Source: Nigrospora sphaerica (lineage: Eukaryota > Ascomycota > Sordariomycetes > Amphisphaeriales > Apiosporaceae). Taken from it: DNA of 64,000 nt. Within the stretch, counting starts at the first letter, position 1, and every line of letters starts with the position of its first letter. The stretch lies in contig JAGVVL010000002.1 in NCBI GenBank assembly GCA_018287875.1, forward strand, positions 7,936,001 to 8,000,000. Reading direction: 5' to 3'. A program made the position numbers and the translations under genes. The notes under the pieces are model-generated. The model made no database searches. It was not told the origin of the DNA and worked only from the letters and a program-made list of their open reading frames with translations. This document shows, one piece after another, positions 33,256-44,920 of this stretch.

Positions 33256-33755
33256 TTAGGCCGAGGGAGGGAAGGGCTGGGGGCCGTTGCGGCAGCAGGA
33301 GCCGCCCGTGGGTCGGCACCTGCTGGTCTCGACGGGGTCGCACTGGCCGCCGCCGCAGTAGACGACGGGGGTGCCGAGGTTGCCGTCGGTCGTGCACGTG
33401 TACGTGTAGTCGGAGCGGTAGCTCGGCCCGGCCCGGAGCCCGTTGGCCTGCAAGATCCGGTCCATGAGGCCGTCGTTGACCTGCTCGATGGGCTCGCCCG
33501 CGTACTTGCGCGAATCTGCCCGAACAAAAACCCCGCCACCGTGTCAGTGTTTTTTTCTGGTTGTTTTTCTTTTCTGAGGTGGAAGAGGAGAGGGACGGGG
33601 CGAGGGGGGGGTGTTTAGAAAATGAAAAGGTTGCACGCACCCAGGTTCTGGAGCTCGTAGCCGCAGTAGGTACGGCCTGCCGTGCAGTTGACGGCCGTGG
33701 CGGTGCCCGAGAGCATGGTCAGGGCGGTCACGGCGAGGGTGGTGAACTGGACCAT
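33256..33755 (-). CDS. Small cysteine-rich secreted protein
   Basis: Exons (minus): 33755-33641 and 33515-33256, with a 125-nt GTGCGT...CAG intron and matching phase; 124 residues. A signal peptide (1-21, ending TATA) is followed by NCTAGRTYCGYEL, the opening of a widespread fungal family of small secreted proteins that starts NCxxGxxYCGxxL. Eight cysteines remain after the signal: two in that opening, then TYTC, VVYC, GQC, SRC and SCC, probably forming four disulfides. One sequon (NCT) is present. A TATAAG box lies about 135 bp upstream. The intron falls just after the first cysteine pair. Function is unknown; members are often candidate effectors or apoplastic proteins. The tail after SCCRNG is Pro-rich. 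Confidence 0.85.
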
Positions 33756-33885
33756 TGCGACAGTTGGGTCAAGGTTTAGTTGTTGAGGCAGGGGATTTGG
33801 GATGGTGGTTTGCTGGAAAGCGGGCTTGCTGGCTGCGTGTTGATCTCTTGAATAATAACCTTCCCAAAGGGAGATTTCACATCTT

Positions 33886-33891
33886 CTTATA
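33886..33891 (-). promoter_or_regulatory. TATA box of the cysteine-rich secreted protein gene
   Basis: TATAAG on the minus strand, about 135 bp before the ATG at 33755. Confidence 0.55.
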
Positions 33892-36386
33892 CTATTTTTC
33901 TTTCCACACTTCTTGCCCCCTTTTCCGGTTTTGGCCTCTTCGATTCCTCTTGTTTCTTGCTGGGGGTGGGAAGCCCGGCCGTGGTCGTCCTACCCTTCTG
34001 CCGGGGCGTCAGATCAGGCGACCATCATTACCTCAGGTCACATTGCGTGCCGAGTTTGTGAAAATTCCATCATGAGGTGAGAAAAGTGCTCACGGTGTGC
34101 GGGGCTACGGCCGCCACTATCACGGTCGAGTTGGTGATGGGTATGCCGAGTTTCAGGGTCTTTTTCTGGTTTGTATCACCACCGCCGTCAAGGTAACAAA
34201 TAAGAAGCTCCGGGTCTTCCACTAGAAGTTTCGTCCTTCGCCATCATGATTAGGTGGCTGGATTCCAGTGAGAGGCCACCTTCTGGTTGGTGTGGTAGGA
34301 GGCGAACGATTGTGCCTACACCACACGATCTGGGCGGGCGAGCTCCAGGGGCTTATGTGAGCCAACATGGCGCAGTCTGGCGAGGAACGGATTCCTACTG
34401 TTGGCATTACTCTCACGATATCGTGTCTAGCTGGGCATTGGTAATGTTGCCATCCTTTTACGAGGTGTTGTAATCGTGAGATCTAGTGGTTGCCGTTACG
34501 TACCCGGGAATCCCAATCTCACGGAAAGAAAAGAACAAACCCTGCCAAAAACGTCGAAAAGATAAAACCTTGTGTTACCCACCAGAAAAGAAGTAGGTTG
34601 CGAGATGCCTACACCAAAGGCGCACCCACTTGGAAACGGAAGCTTCAGCTCGGTACGTCACTACTTCAACAACATTCGCAAACCTATGATACGGCTTGCG
34701 GCATCTGAGACCCAGCCCTATCATGATTGTCTCCACTCTCCCGCGATTTCGCCTATGCAGTGTCCATGTCGTTCCGTCTCCCGCCCTCGGAAGCGAGGCA
34801 GCCCAGGTTCTCGGGAAGTTTTTGCTTTCCGCAGGCCCCCAGATGATTCCAACCCCTAGGGTTGACAAATCACAGGGGTCTTTGCGAATCGGGTAGGTCA
34901 TACGGCGCGCACCCTCGGACCGGAGATCCTGAATTCAGAGACCCCCCACACCCAGCACGGCGACGCTTCGAGATCCAGGGCTGCGCCGGTATTTACAAGG
35001 GGCAGGGGGGTTGGTAGCGGAAGCCTCGTGTTTCCCAAGAAGATTCCTTGGATCGGACGCCGCGTGAAGGGAGCTCTTTCCGAATCCGGCAGAAGAACCC
35101 CGTCATATCAGAATCCTGCGAGACGGGTATAGGGGCCCAGCGCCACTCCCCGATTCGCCCCCCGGAGGGAAGGGTTTTTCGTGGTGTTTCGGCACAAAAG
35201 CCACAGCTCCAGCCAGTAAGCTGACGCGGAGACACCGTTGGACACGCGGCAGAAAGGAAGGGTGGTGAGAGTAGGTACCTCTCGGTAACGCATCCAACCC
35301 ATGTCATGTCGCCTCGCGGGTCCTCGGAGAGCGAGGGTATGCGAGGGCAGCATCGGAGACTCGTTGATGAGCCCAAAGGGTTCACACTGTTCGATGGGCT
35401 CCTTTCTCGCTGGGGACGCGAGCTGTGGCGCCTTGCATCTGGAGACTTTTCAGCGCATGGGGAAATAGATGGTGCCGACCTGACATAGACGCCCCAGGCC
35501 GATGGTATGCGGCTTACGTAAATTTTATCTGACAGCGTCGACCTCCCTTATTTGGGCAGTTTAATGGCCCAAACGGGAAAGCCGTAGGGCATCACGTTGG
35601 CCTATCGTCCTTTGGGCCTGGCGAACCGAGTTGAAACCCCTCGTCGCCAGCGCCACGGTAGGACAAGCTCGGGGTATGCGCCCGTCGTCCCGATCCTCTC
35701 CCCGCAAGCCGTGGATCTCAAGCTCCTTTCCCTATTGCCTGCATTGGGGGCGCATCATGGTTGACACCACGCTGACTCTGCTGAGGCCGCTACGTTGAGG
35801 CATGATTGTGTATTGTTGGCACTGAGAGGAAAGCCGAGACCGGTGTGCGAGCCCACAAACGATGGGATGGATTCGTGCTAGAAAACAGTCCAGAGTCCCT
35901 AAAATCGAGGCCAAGTCCAAGTAGCTTTTTGGGGTCTTGACGGAACTTATTGTCGACGATGGGAGACGTCCACCTTAGGTCCATAACGGGGTTAGTAATT
36001 GGCCTTGCCCCGGGGTGGCTTCGCTGTTCCTTTTGATAACACAGGTTTCTGCGGTTTAATGCTGTTATTTATCCTATGCTGATACCCCATGCTGTGGTCA
36101 TTGCCCCTCATCTCCTCAGATTTCGCCGGAAACAAAAAAGTAGCCGTTTCCGTTCCAAGGCAATATCCATAGTTCAAAATGCTTTTCTTGCATTTCTAAA
36201 GCGCCACCTAAGCTTTCGACGAGTTTCTATGCATGTACCGCCAATAAGCCCTTTAAGAGATAAGAAGCCAAATTATGTAGCCTTGTCTGCCCCGAGATCA
36301 GGGATCCTCCTTAAGATACGGCAAAAGAGTCTGACGCGACCCTTAGTAAACCCGTCTTATCAACTTAGGTCTTTCCTCTTCCCTTT

Positions 36387-36740
36387 TTGGAAATAGGAGC
36401 CATAGAACTTAACAACAATTCTCGGCCACATCGACGAAAGATGCCCCAGGGTCTAAAAAGGGCCCCAGCGTTGTTCGAACGACTTAGTGTAATATGTGCG
36501 GAACACTGTGATTTATGGACTTACGCACCGTTTCAAAGGCTCGGTTCGCGACGCCCGCTACAACACAGGAGACGCATGGAAGGACCAACCAAAACATCCC
36601 CTACCTCCCGTAGAAGTGCCTCAGAGGTGCTGCCCGTGACAAAATCTTACAGTAGGCGAATGGGTATCATGGGCCGCGGCGGGTCTTTCGGGGCATCTGG
36701 ACGAACTCGGCCACGGGAGCCGAAAGAGATGAGAAGGTAA
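36387..36740 (+). pseudogene. Probable decayed retrotransposon reverse-transcriptase fragment
   Basis: The frame contains KMPQGLKRAPALFERLS, which matches the reverse-transcriptase motif MPxGLxxAPAxFxRL of LTR retrotransposons (the strand before the catalytic YxDD box). The expected YVDD does not follow: the frame degenerates into Arg/Ser-rich sequence and stops at 36738-36740. Neighbouring frames (36076-36396 and 36785-37060) may be other pieces but show no motif. The AT-rich surroundings fit a decayed, possibly RIP-mutated copy. I found no long terminal repeats. The call rests on one motif. Confidence 0.4.
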
Positions 36741-39429
36741 AGACCAGGGCTTGTTTCGCGTAGAGGGGTCAAATTCGGGCTTTTGTGCAACAGTATTGGC
36801 ATTTCCACGAAGCATATATTGTTCACGCCGCCCAGGGTAACATTTGCAAAGGGAACTTGGTGCCACCGTCGAACGGGGGAAAGGGCGAGCAGGGCCCCCA
36901 ACGGCGGCGTCCCAACCGAAGAAATGAAACTTGGGAGGTGAATTTTGAGTCGGTAAATGAACCCTGGGTTCCATTCCCGCGGTTTGTTAGTATGGTCGAA
37001 GGACCAGAACAGTATACTAGAAGATCCGCTGAGAAAGCCCGCGGACATTTTCTGAGTTGAGAGCACGACGCACGTCCGACATTGATGTTATCACTTGCCA
37101 ATAAAATCTTTCGCAAACATATATCATGCAGTTCAAGCATCCATATCAAGGTGGTAAAGCTTAGACGACAACCCACAACTAAGAGGTGCCCTTCCAAACC
37201 CGGTAGTAACTTCATAGCCAACTACATTTCCGGTTGTGGGGTGTGGCATGTCCCTCCCATGCGGTTAGATACTGGTAGGTGCTCAACACATGTCCTTTTC
37301 CTCGACCCGGCCTCCCCAGCCACGGCGAGGCCGTCGACGCCCTCCGCGGCCCCTACGGCCCGTGCGAGGGCCCTCTTGGCGCTATACGTCCCCATGACGC
37401 CCTCGCTATCTCCGCCGCACGATTGCTAATCTTCACTGTCCAACGCCACCAAGATCAAGTATGCACCAGGGCGAACCAAACCAGGGCGAACTAGTTATAG
37501 TGTTCATTACGGGCTTGTTTCAGTAACCTACGACCAGCGTCGACAGCCATCTGTTTCAATCGTTTGGCCGAGTTGGATGAATCTGGGTATGAACCAATCC
37601 TCGGTTGGCAGGATGGATTTGCACCGAATTGGGAAGACCCCCCGAAACGTGGCAACGTCCAATTCGGTCATTTCCCGGCTCCCTAGTTGGAGGGGGGTTG
37701 TTCGTAGACCTCGCGTCGAGCTTTTTTGCTCTTTTTTTTTTTTCTTCCCCTTCTTCCCCTTCTTCCCTTCGCCCTCTTTGTAGGAGGAAGGCTCGCTTGT
37801 ATTTCCCCATCTCTGGAGTGATATGGCCGCGGTGTTGCTTTAAAGAGGTTCGCGTCCAGACGCGACTCGCGGGTTGACCCGTCGCTGGGTAAATGCCACT
37901 GGCCGAGATAAAGAGTACAGTTCTCGTGATTCCACTTGAAATATATTCTTTCCTTTCCTTGTCTCTAGGAGGCGGGGAATGGAGCAGTCGGTGTCGAGGT
38001 TGCAAATGAGAAAAAAGGGCTCTGCGTTTTGCAGGACAGCATCAGTCGGGCTCGAACCCTCGACACGATCAAAGTGCGTAGGCTGTGCAGCGCACGGCAG
38101 GAAAGCAGAGTAGCCCGTAAAAGACTTGGTGGACAGAAGTCCAGTACTGTTGCGGACCGTCTCCGCCACTTGTTAGTTTCGAATGTCTCTATCACCTGAG
38201 GGGCGTCCTCCGTCACCCCAGCCTCTTGGCCGCCTAACCGTTGTTGGGCCGGGGTGGACGCGCCAGCCTTGAGGGACTTTATGTGCAGGCTACTCATTTC
38301 CATTGCGTACCGGCTCTATTGAATCGTCACTAGGACCGACTTATGATGCGTTCTCCCTTTTCGTCCAGCCTCCGGCAGCCGGGCCGCCCGCGCGCAGGCG
38401 CCGACGCGGCCAGGTTGGCAGCCCAAACCAGCGTATGCGGTGGGGAGGTCGGTAGAGATCACAGCCTCACGCATCACACGACGTTGGGGGAGGAACCCCG
38501 CCCGGGCGGGGCCCCCCTTCTCGTTTCTTGTTGATGGCCCGGGCCCCGGGAATTCTTCTCCGGGTACCTATCGCATCCTCTTTCCTCGCCCATGTCCGCC
38601 AACCCTCGCGCTAGGTAATCCCCGTGCGGTTTGGCCGCCAAGGCTCCCCTCTCCTGGACGGTCGGCCGGAGCGACGAGGCGCGCGCGCCCTCGGGAGGAC
38701 CAGGGACGAAGGAGGTTCTGCCCCGGGCGGTTGCATCATAACCTGTTCCTGATTACGAAAGGGCGCAGCGCGTGGGACGGTTCGTACTTTCTGGTTTAAT
38801 TACTCCTTAGGTAAGATTGATGCCATGGATGTACCCGCCTGCACTTGAAGCTCCCAAAAGGGAACCTGATGTGATGGCCGACCTTCGATCCGATGCGGCG
38901 GCGGTGTATGCTTGATTGCTGCTCGGCCGGGATCCAATGGCGATGACGCGATGACGCGGTGATGGGGGATGTCCCTGTTTACTTACTAAGGACGTCTACG
39001 TTTATTTAGCGCGTCGTTTACGAGGCGCCCAGTCAGTACGCAGTCCAACACGTATGTCTGCGACTCCCTGACAGGTCGGCCTCGTTGGGCCCTGTCCTCT
39101 CGCGTGCCCTGCGGGGACCGACCACGACCTTGAAATCAGATATACGATGCCCCCTAGCAAGGCAAAAAGCCATCGATACAGCGCTGGCCGAACCGCGCAT
39201 CGAGTCTGCGCTAGACCCGACACGACCTAGCGTAATGAGGGGCAGTTCGGGATCCGTCAGCGGCATGGCCCAGTTGCTCCCGTCGATAAGAGTCTGCACT
39301 AGCGAGCCCCCCTGTCAAAACTAAGGTTGTTCGGCGCCCAACTCGACGATTTGCCTTGGATCTAGTCGGCCCCCAACTGGAGTCGAGAAAATCTCTGCAA
39401 AACGGAGGATACGTCAAAAAGTCACTTGC

Positions 39430-39511
39430 AGGTCCGCCTGGGGGTCGAACCCAGAATCTCCTGATGGATACTAGATCGTAGTCAGACGCCTTGCCATTGG
39501 GCCAACGGACC
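39430..39511 (-). tRNA. tRNA-Arg(ACG) with a 10-nt intron
   Basis: Read on the minus strand: acceptor stem GGTCCGT pairs with GCGGACC (seven pairs, one T-G). The anticodon stem TCTGA/TCAGG closes a loop CTACGAA once a 10-nt intron after position 37 (39466-39475) is removed. The T arm CTGGG-TTCGACC-CCCAG is perfect and contains the Pol III B box. The anticodon is ACG, read as ICG on CGN arginine codons. The position of the intron one base 3' of the anticodon is the canonical site for nuclear tRNA splicing. Confidence 0.93.
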
Positions 39512-40089
39512 TGTTTGTTGCGAAAATCCTGAGATGCCATGATTTCCTTTTTCGTTGTGAAGTCGGATCGCTATTGAGAATTATATCCCATGCCCAGACT
39601 AAAGCAGCACACGCATCCAACCAACCACTGGTAGCCCTAGTTGAGCCCATATTAAACTGTTCTCGACCAGCCTTGTGCCTCCTGACCGCGTCGAAGTCCG
39701 CCTCCCTTCTCAAGCAGCGAGTGACTTCTGGGCTGAACAGCAATACTGTCACCCCCCCTCCCCCTTGGCACCGGATGCATGCGTATACCTAAAACAGTTG
39801 TGTATTATGCCCGCTCCCCAAGTGGCTAACTCGCTATTATATGCTGTGCAACAGTGCAAGCTAATGTTTGGGTATCGTCGCTAGTCCTTGTCATGTTCTC
39901 CTGCAGGCACTGGGCATCTGATCCCCCGCCCGCCTTACTATGTCCCTGCCGGCCTTGCTGTGTAAGCTTCCTGTTTTATCCCAACCAAAACTCCATGCAA
40001 CCAAGGGCCCAATAAAAGTTATAGTGCAGCCCCGAGAACATCGTTCCCAGAAACGCTTTTGCAGTATCATCTCTCCCCGGCTCTTCCTC
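39512..40089. other. Intergenic region
   Basis: 578 bp between the tRNA promoter side and the 3' end of the arrestin-like gene. I see no gene. Confidence 0.6.
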
Positions 40090-41562
40090 TCAGCGCAACT
40101 CGCTATAGCCCGGCAGCCCGGCCGGGTTTGGAACCGAAGGCCCCTCGATCGCCGCCGCCTGGACGGCCGTCTCGAAGCTCGGCGGTCCCACGCCCTCCAC
40201 TGCCGGCTGCTGCGCGGGCTCGACTCCGATCTGCAGCGGCACCTTCACTTTGACCGTGAGCGTGCTGTTAGAGCCGCCCGGTGACACGCCCATAGCGAGC
40301 GACAGGATGTAGACTCGCGACGCCATGCAAGAATGGAACGTGGGGAGAAAGGCCTTGCAGTCCGCTGGCAGCTCGACGGGCACCCGAAGCGTCGTCGAAT
40401 AGAAGAAAGGCGACGTTGGCGTCGGGGACGTTGCCTGCCGGGCCACGCCAGCCGTGTCGGGGCCCGAAGTTGCGCACTCTTCGCTCCCGTATCCCGAGTC
40501 GCGCCGCGACCGCGGGTGCAGCTCCCGCTTCCACTCAACGTCCTTCACTGCCATTTCCGGGAGGCTCAACGCTGCTTCGTATATGCCCCGGCCGTCAAGG
40601 CCGTGCGTCTTTACCCAGTTACCCAGGTTGAACATGAAGCCCGTACCACCGAGGCTGAAAAACGTCTGGACCTTGACTTTGGCCCCGACGTGCAGAATCT
40701 TGGGTGGCGGCGACTCCGTCGTCGATGGTCTGAAGCACAAGTCGAGCTTAACGTGCGTGGTGCTCGCCGTCCGGCCGTCGGCGCTGAGCATGACGGCGGC
40801 TGGTTGAGTGGCCTCGACCGTCAGCTCGCCCGATTTGGGCGAGAGGATGTTCTTCTTCATCGACTTGGACGCGGACATGACGTATTTTATGTCACGCTTA
40901 GTAAGGCGCAGAGGCGGTTGTTCGGGAAATGTGGGTAGGACATTGATCCGCTGCGATGTCTCCAGGAGGGCGACCATCTTCTTTGTTGCCGCACCCCTTC
41001 CGCTCTCGTCCTTTTCACAAGACACCCTTGCCCTGAGCGCGTAAGCCACTCTCGCCATGTCTGGCGCCATGTCGTCCTTCTCCCAGTGGCCAATGCTGGG
41101 CGGCAGGGCGCTGTGGTGCTCTTGCACATTGTCGTCGTAATATGCGTGCTTGCACAGGCCGTCCACCAGCTTTTCGGGAATGACAAAACTGAAGGGGACG
41201 GTGTAGGTTCGGTCTGCCTCGTACCGGCGAGGCACCGGGTACAAATCCTCGGCGATGGGCATGTGAAGGTCGAGGAAATAGCGCCTGACCGTCTGCGACC
41301 CCCGGGAACAATCAACACTCGTCTTGACGTAGCCTTGCAGCATAATCTGCAAACGGTCGAATTCCAGGTCCTTGGGGCCCGGGTTGACGATTGTGACGTG
41401 CCCGGCCACGATAGACTTGGACGTGTACACCTTGACCGCGTAGTGGTTGTCGATGTGAATGCTGATCTTGGCCTTGCTGCCCGTCATCTGGCGGCCAACG
41501 CCGGCCAACGTGCTCGCGATGCTATTGCTCGACGAGCTGGTAAACGAAGGCGGCGGCGTCAT
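40090..41562 (-). CDS. Arrestin-like protein (alpha-arrestin-type trafficking adaptor)
   Basis: Intronless; the open frame begins earlier with a TTG, but the first ATG is at 41562, giving 490 residues. KISIHIDNHYAVKVYTSKSIVAGHVTI starts an arrestin N-domain beta-sandwich. LQIMLQGYVKT, RYFLDLHMPI and YTVPFSFVIPEKL are the matching strands, and a C-domain follows to about 430. Between domain and tail is RRDSGYGSEE, where DSGYGS (355-360) fits the DSGxxS phosphodegron pattern. The C-terminus is LPGYSELR, and LPxY is an accepted variant of the PY motif that binds Nedd4/Rsp5 WW domains. The likely role is to bring a HECT ubiquitin ligase to membrane transporters for endocytosis. The cargo is unknown. 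Confidence 0.82.
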   Translation of the reverse strand: MTPPPSFTSSSSNSIASTLAGVGRQMTGSKAKISIHIDNHYAVKVYTSKSIVAGHVTIVNPGPKDLEFDRLQIMLQGYVKTSVDCSRGSQTVRRYFLDLHMPIAEDLYPVPRRYEADRTYTVPFSFVIPEKLVDGLCKHAYYDDNVQEHHSALPPSIGHWEKDDMAPDMARVAYALRARVSCEKDESGRGAATKKMVALLETSQRINVLPTFPEQPPLRLTKRDIKYVMSASKSMKKNILSPKSGELTVEATQPAAVMLSADGRTASTTHVKLDLCFRPSTTESPPPKILHVGAKVKVQTFFSLGGTGFMFNLGNWVKTHGLDGRGIYEAALSLPEMAVKDVEWKRELHPRSRRDSGYGSEECATSGPDTAGVARQATSPTPTSPFFYSTTLRVPVELPADCKAFLPTFHSCMASRVYILSLAMGVSPGGSNSTLTVKVKVPLQIGVEPAQQPAVEGVGPPSFETAVQAAAIEGPSVPNPAGLPGYSELR

Positions 41563-44500
41563 GGTGGAAATGGTTCCCCCAGAAATCGAGTGTGCGTCGT
41601 GGTGTAGTTGCGCCGGGAACGCCAAAGCCGGTGCGCCACTATGGGGGCCGAGGGCGGGGCGACGACCAGGCAGTGTATAAGCGTCTGTCTTGGGCGCGAG
41701 AACGCAATCCTATTGGTTCAGGGGCGGTATCGCGGGTCAGGGATCGCCAAGAGGAGCCGATTATGGAGCTCGCCACCTTTCTGCCTTGGAAGCCGAGCAG
41801 GTAAAGAACTGAAAAAGCAAAACGAAGAGCAGGTAAAAAAATGCGAAGAACGAGGATGCGAGAGAGGCCGGTAATGGTACGGTCGAGGGGATGGTGATGG
41901 GTTATGGTGGGAGGTGGGAGGCCCGGTCTTACTTATACGGGATGGGGGAGTTCGGGATCCCACAGCTGGCTTTCAAGATAGATCGGCCCGGTGTAATGGC
42001 TCTCCATGTATTTAATTGTGTGTGGGCGCGTGGCTGGCAGATGTGTGCCCTGTTCATCAGGGGAGTCGGGGCGACCGCCTCCACGCGCGGCGACTCCTGC
42101 CCGTCCGGGGAGGAGACTTGTTCTCCAGTTTACAGGTTTCCAGTGCTTTCTTCCCAAGCACTTCCCGGGGATGCATGTTTCGCTCCCCCATCGCGTCCCG
42201 GCAGCAAATGGCGCTGCGCTACGGGAGAGGGGGGGCGCTGTCTGGCTCATGTACCTGTATGAACCCTCTCCAATACCCAAACTGCTAGCTTTGACCACCC
42301 GCCCCGGCTGAGAAGAGCCCCATTTGCCCACCGGGTCACTTACCCTACCTAAGCGACTGACCTATAGTACCAAGGTACAAATAGGCGCTAGCCCAGGTGT
42401 GCCAGTCTCCGGTGTAGGGGATGCAACTACCTCTCTCGCGACTTTTCCGCCATGGTTACTGGTTCGGGAGCCTGGGGTGGATGTGTCGTCGGCGCCCTTT
42501 ACGACGCCATCTCAACACGTGCGGCGGCGGCAGGCTGCATGCCTTTGCCGTCGATCGGCTGGCGTGATGCGATGAGGCCAGCACGCGAGAATGTGCGCGA
42601 ATCAAGTGATGCCGCCGCCCTCCCACCCACTGCCGGAGCAAAGACAGGGCGCGCCCAGGCCCATACCCAGTGCAGATGGGTAATGTAAGCAAACTGGAGT
42701 GAAGGTAGGTATCGCGGTACCTCGTGTTTCTTTGCGCGTGGGCTTCGTACGTACGGTCATCATCGAAAAAAGTCCGAAGTGCACGACATGGATGACTTTC
42801 GGGTTGCCCCCCTTAAGCTTAGGGCGGCATGCATCCTCTGGCCCATCCCAGCCCGGAGACCCCAAGGGCCCCATTTTCATCGCCATCGCTGCTTGGCCAG
42901 CCGGTAGGGGTGGTTGCCGTGTTGGGTCGGCTGCTCGTCGTTGTTTGGCAGGCGCTGCCCGGGAGCGACCGGGGGGGTCGACGCCCGTGCTTTGAGGCCT
43001 GTTGTCTGTCAGCGTCTCCATCACGAAAAGCCCCTAGGACCCGAGACCACCGCAGCACCACCAAACACGCGGGCAACAGACTACAGTAGCCTGAGCCGTA
43101 CCCCCCCCGGCTACCTACGTATAATATCTACCTTGATGGATCCCTAACACGGGCCTCGAACCACCATTGTGCCTTTACAACTGCCGTCCATCGTGCCACT
43201 CATTCCCTAACCCACCACATGCGCTTGCGATATCCTCATACGGAAGGGTCGCCTCCGAAAACCTGCCGCGTCAGGGATCACGACGATCTGCAGGGACGGC
43301 CGCCTCCCCAAGTGCCCGCTTGGAACATGGATATGAATCATCGATTTGATCATGTTGGCGCCAGGCTCTAAACACCTTCACAGCCTGGCCCAACCGCTAA
43401 TGCTGCCCGAGAGGGGCCGATAACGGCTGGAACACAAAACTACAGCACCCGCCCGTCCGGGGGAGCTGGGAAGCCTCTGCTCGGGACCTGGAGTGCATGC
43501 ACTGCACGGCCCTAGGCCGTTCTATTTCCCAAGGATGTACCTACCTTAATCGCTACCCGGCGCTTATGTACGGATCTGACTGACTAAAGACCACCGCTAT
43601 CTCCGCCCGACGTCGGTCTTGATGAAGACCCCATGCCATCCGTCAGCCTGTCACCCGCAAGCCCGGCAGGTGTTCATTGCACACAACAACTACAACACGC
43701 CCCCAGCAGTCGAAGAAGGGGGGGGAAGCACCCTGCACCGTACTCGTCCTTCCATGGGCTCCATGAAATTGGTTGATCCCCTTGGTCTGCGTCAGCCGTA
43801 TGCTGCTCACGCAGTCACGCAGCCGCGCAAGCTCTCCTCCCGCATATACCCTGGATGCTGGCTGCCGTATCGTGCGAGCGAGTGAGCCTCCGCCGAACTT
43901 CTTTACCCTTTCAGTGACGGACGCGCCTGCAACCTCAGTAGCGGTGGTTCCATTAACCCGCAGTGGCGGACATGATGCGGTACCCCGGCCCGGCCGCACT
44001 TCTCACGTAATAGAAATTGGGGGTGCGCATCGCCGCCCTCAGCGCTCGGTCCGAACTATGTCCATCCATTGCCATATGAGCCATCTCCCGGTTCTGGGCC
44101 CCGGAATTCCAACACGCAAGCCGCTCGCGTCTGACCCTCTTTTCCCATGTTGGGCTCGGTCTGGGTCGTGGCCTCCGTCGTGGGCGGCGTTCTAGACTTC
44201 GAGCCCCGTCTCCCGCCCCTCTCGAGGAAAAAAAAAGAAGCTTGGACAGGGCACGCAGGAACCGTCGGAGCAACATCTTGGCACATCGCCGGCCTAATGA
44301 GCTGAAAGCTCCCTTACCTGGGTATCCAGCCAGCAGTGCCCCCTAGGGGTCCATCCCCCCCCTCTCGCTTCGCCCCGTCCGTTCGCTTGCCGCTCTGTCC
44401 ACCCCATGGGCTCCCTGGCGTGTCGGGTTACCTACATTATATGGAGGAATATCTGGGGCACCATGCTGTCTCCTGCCGCTGCAACCGAGGCGAGGTTTGT

Positions 44501-44920
44501 CACGTCTGCATGCATCGTGATGGAAGTTTCTTTACCGAGTTCATTATTGATCACGATAGCAACGCCACGTGTCGGATGGAGCAACATGACCGCAACCGTC
44601 CGCAGCCTTGGGGTACATTCCCATCCGGCCATTGCATCCGCAATCTAGCGGTCTAGGGCCCGAGCCTCGTGATGCTACTAATTAGGGCCTGAACTCAATA
44701 TTACCATTCCGGGCCTTTGGGGAGCAGTTGAGGCTATCCCGATGTGCGAAAGCGGGTGGAGCCGAAATTTTTCTCCTCTTCGCCCAAGAGGGGTCCCACG
44801 AGATAAGCCGCGGCACCGGAAGATATCGTGGGGTCCGGAACCTGACACGTTTCCCGTGGTCATTCCTCGTGCCCCGTTCTCGTCTGCGCGCCAACATACG
44901 ATTTCGGCCGGCGCCACTGC
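41563..44920. other. Intergenic region, no supported gene
   Basis: 3.4 kb between two minus-strand genes. It contains several TACCTA motifs (about 42352, 42705, 43112, 43538, 44431). Frames such as 42602-43024 and 43953-44276 show no domains or signal peptides and are not called. Confidence 0.55.

Larger units (their letters stand above)
33756..39429. other. Gene-poor region with decayed repeat DNA
   Basis: 5.7 kb without an intact gene. The segment about 34.2-37.3 kb is AT-richer than average and includes a retroelement-like fragment (36.4 kb). A perfect Pol III B-box (38048-38058, minus strand) stands alone. 37729-37775 is a T/C-rich tract. Confidence 0.5.

Noticed and set aside
43150..43170. 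B-box-like GGTTCGAGGCC on the minus strand
   Set aside because: No A-box, anticodon stem or acceptor pairing around it; less persuasive than the one at 38048.
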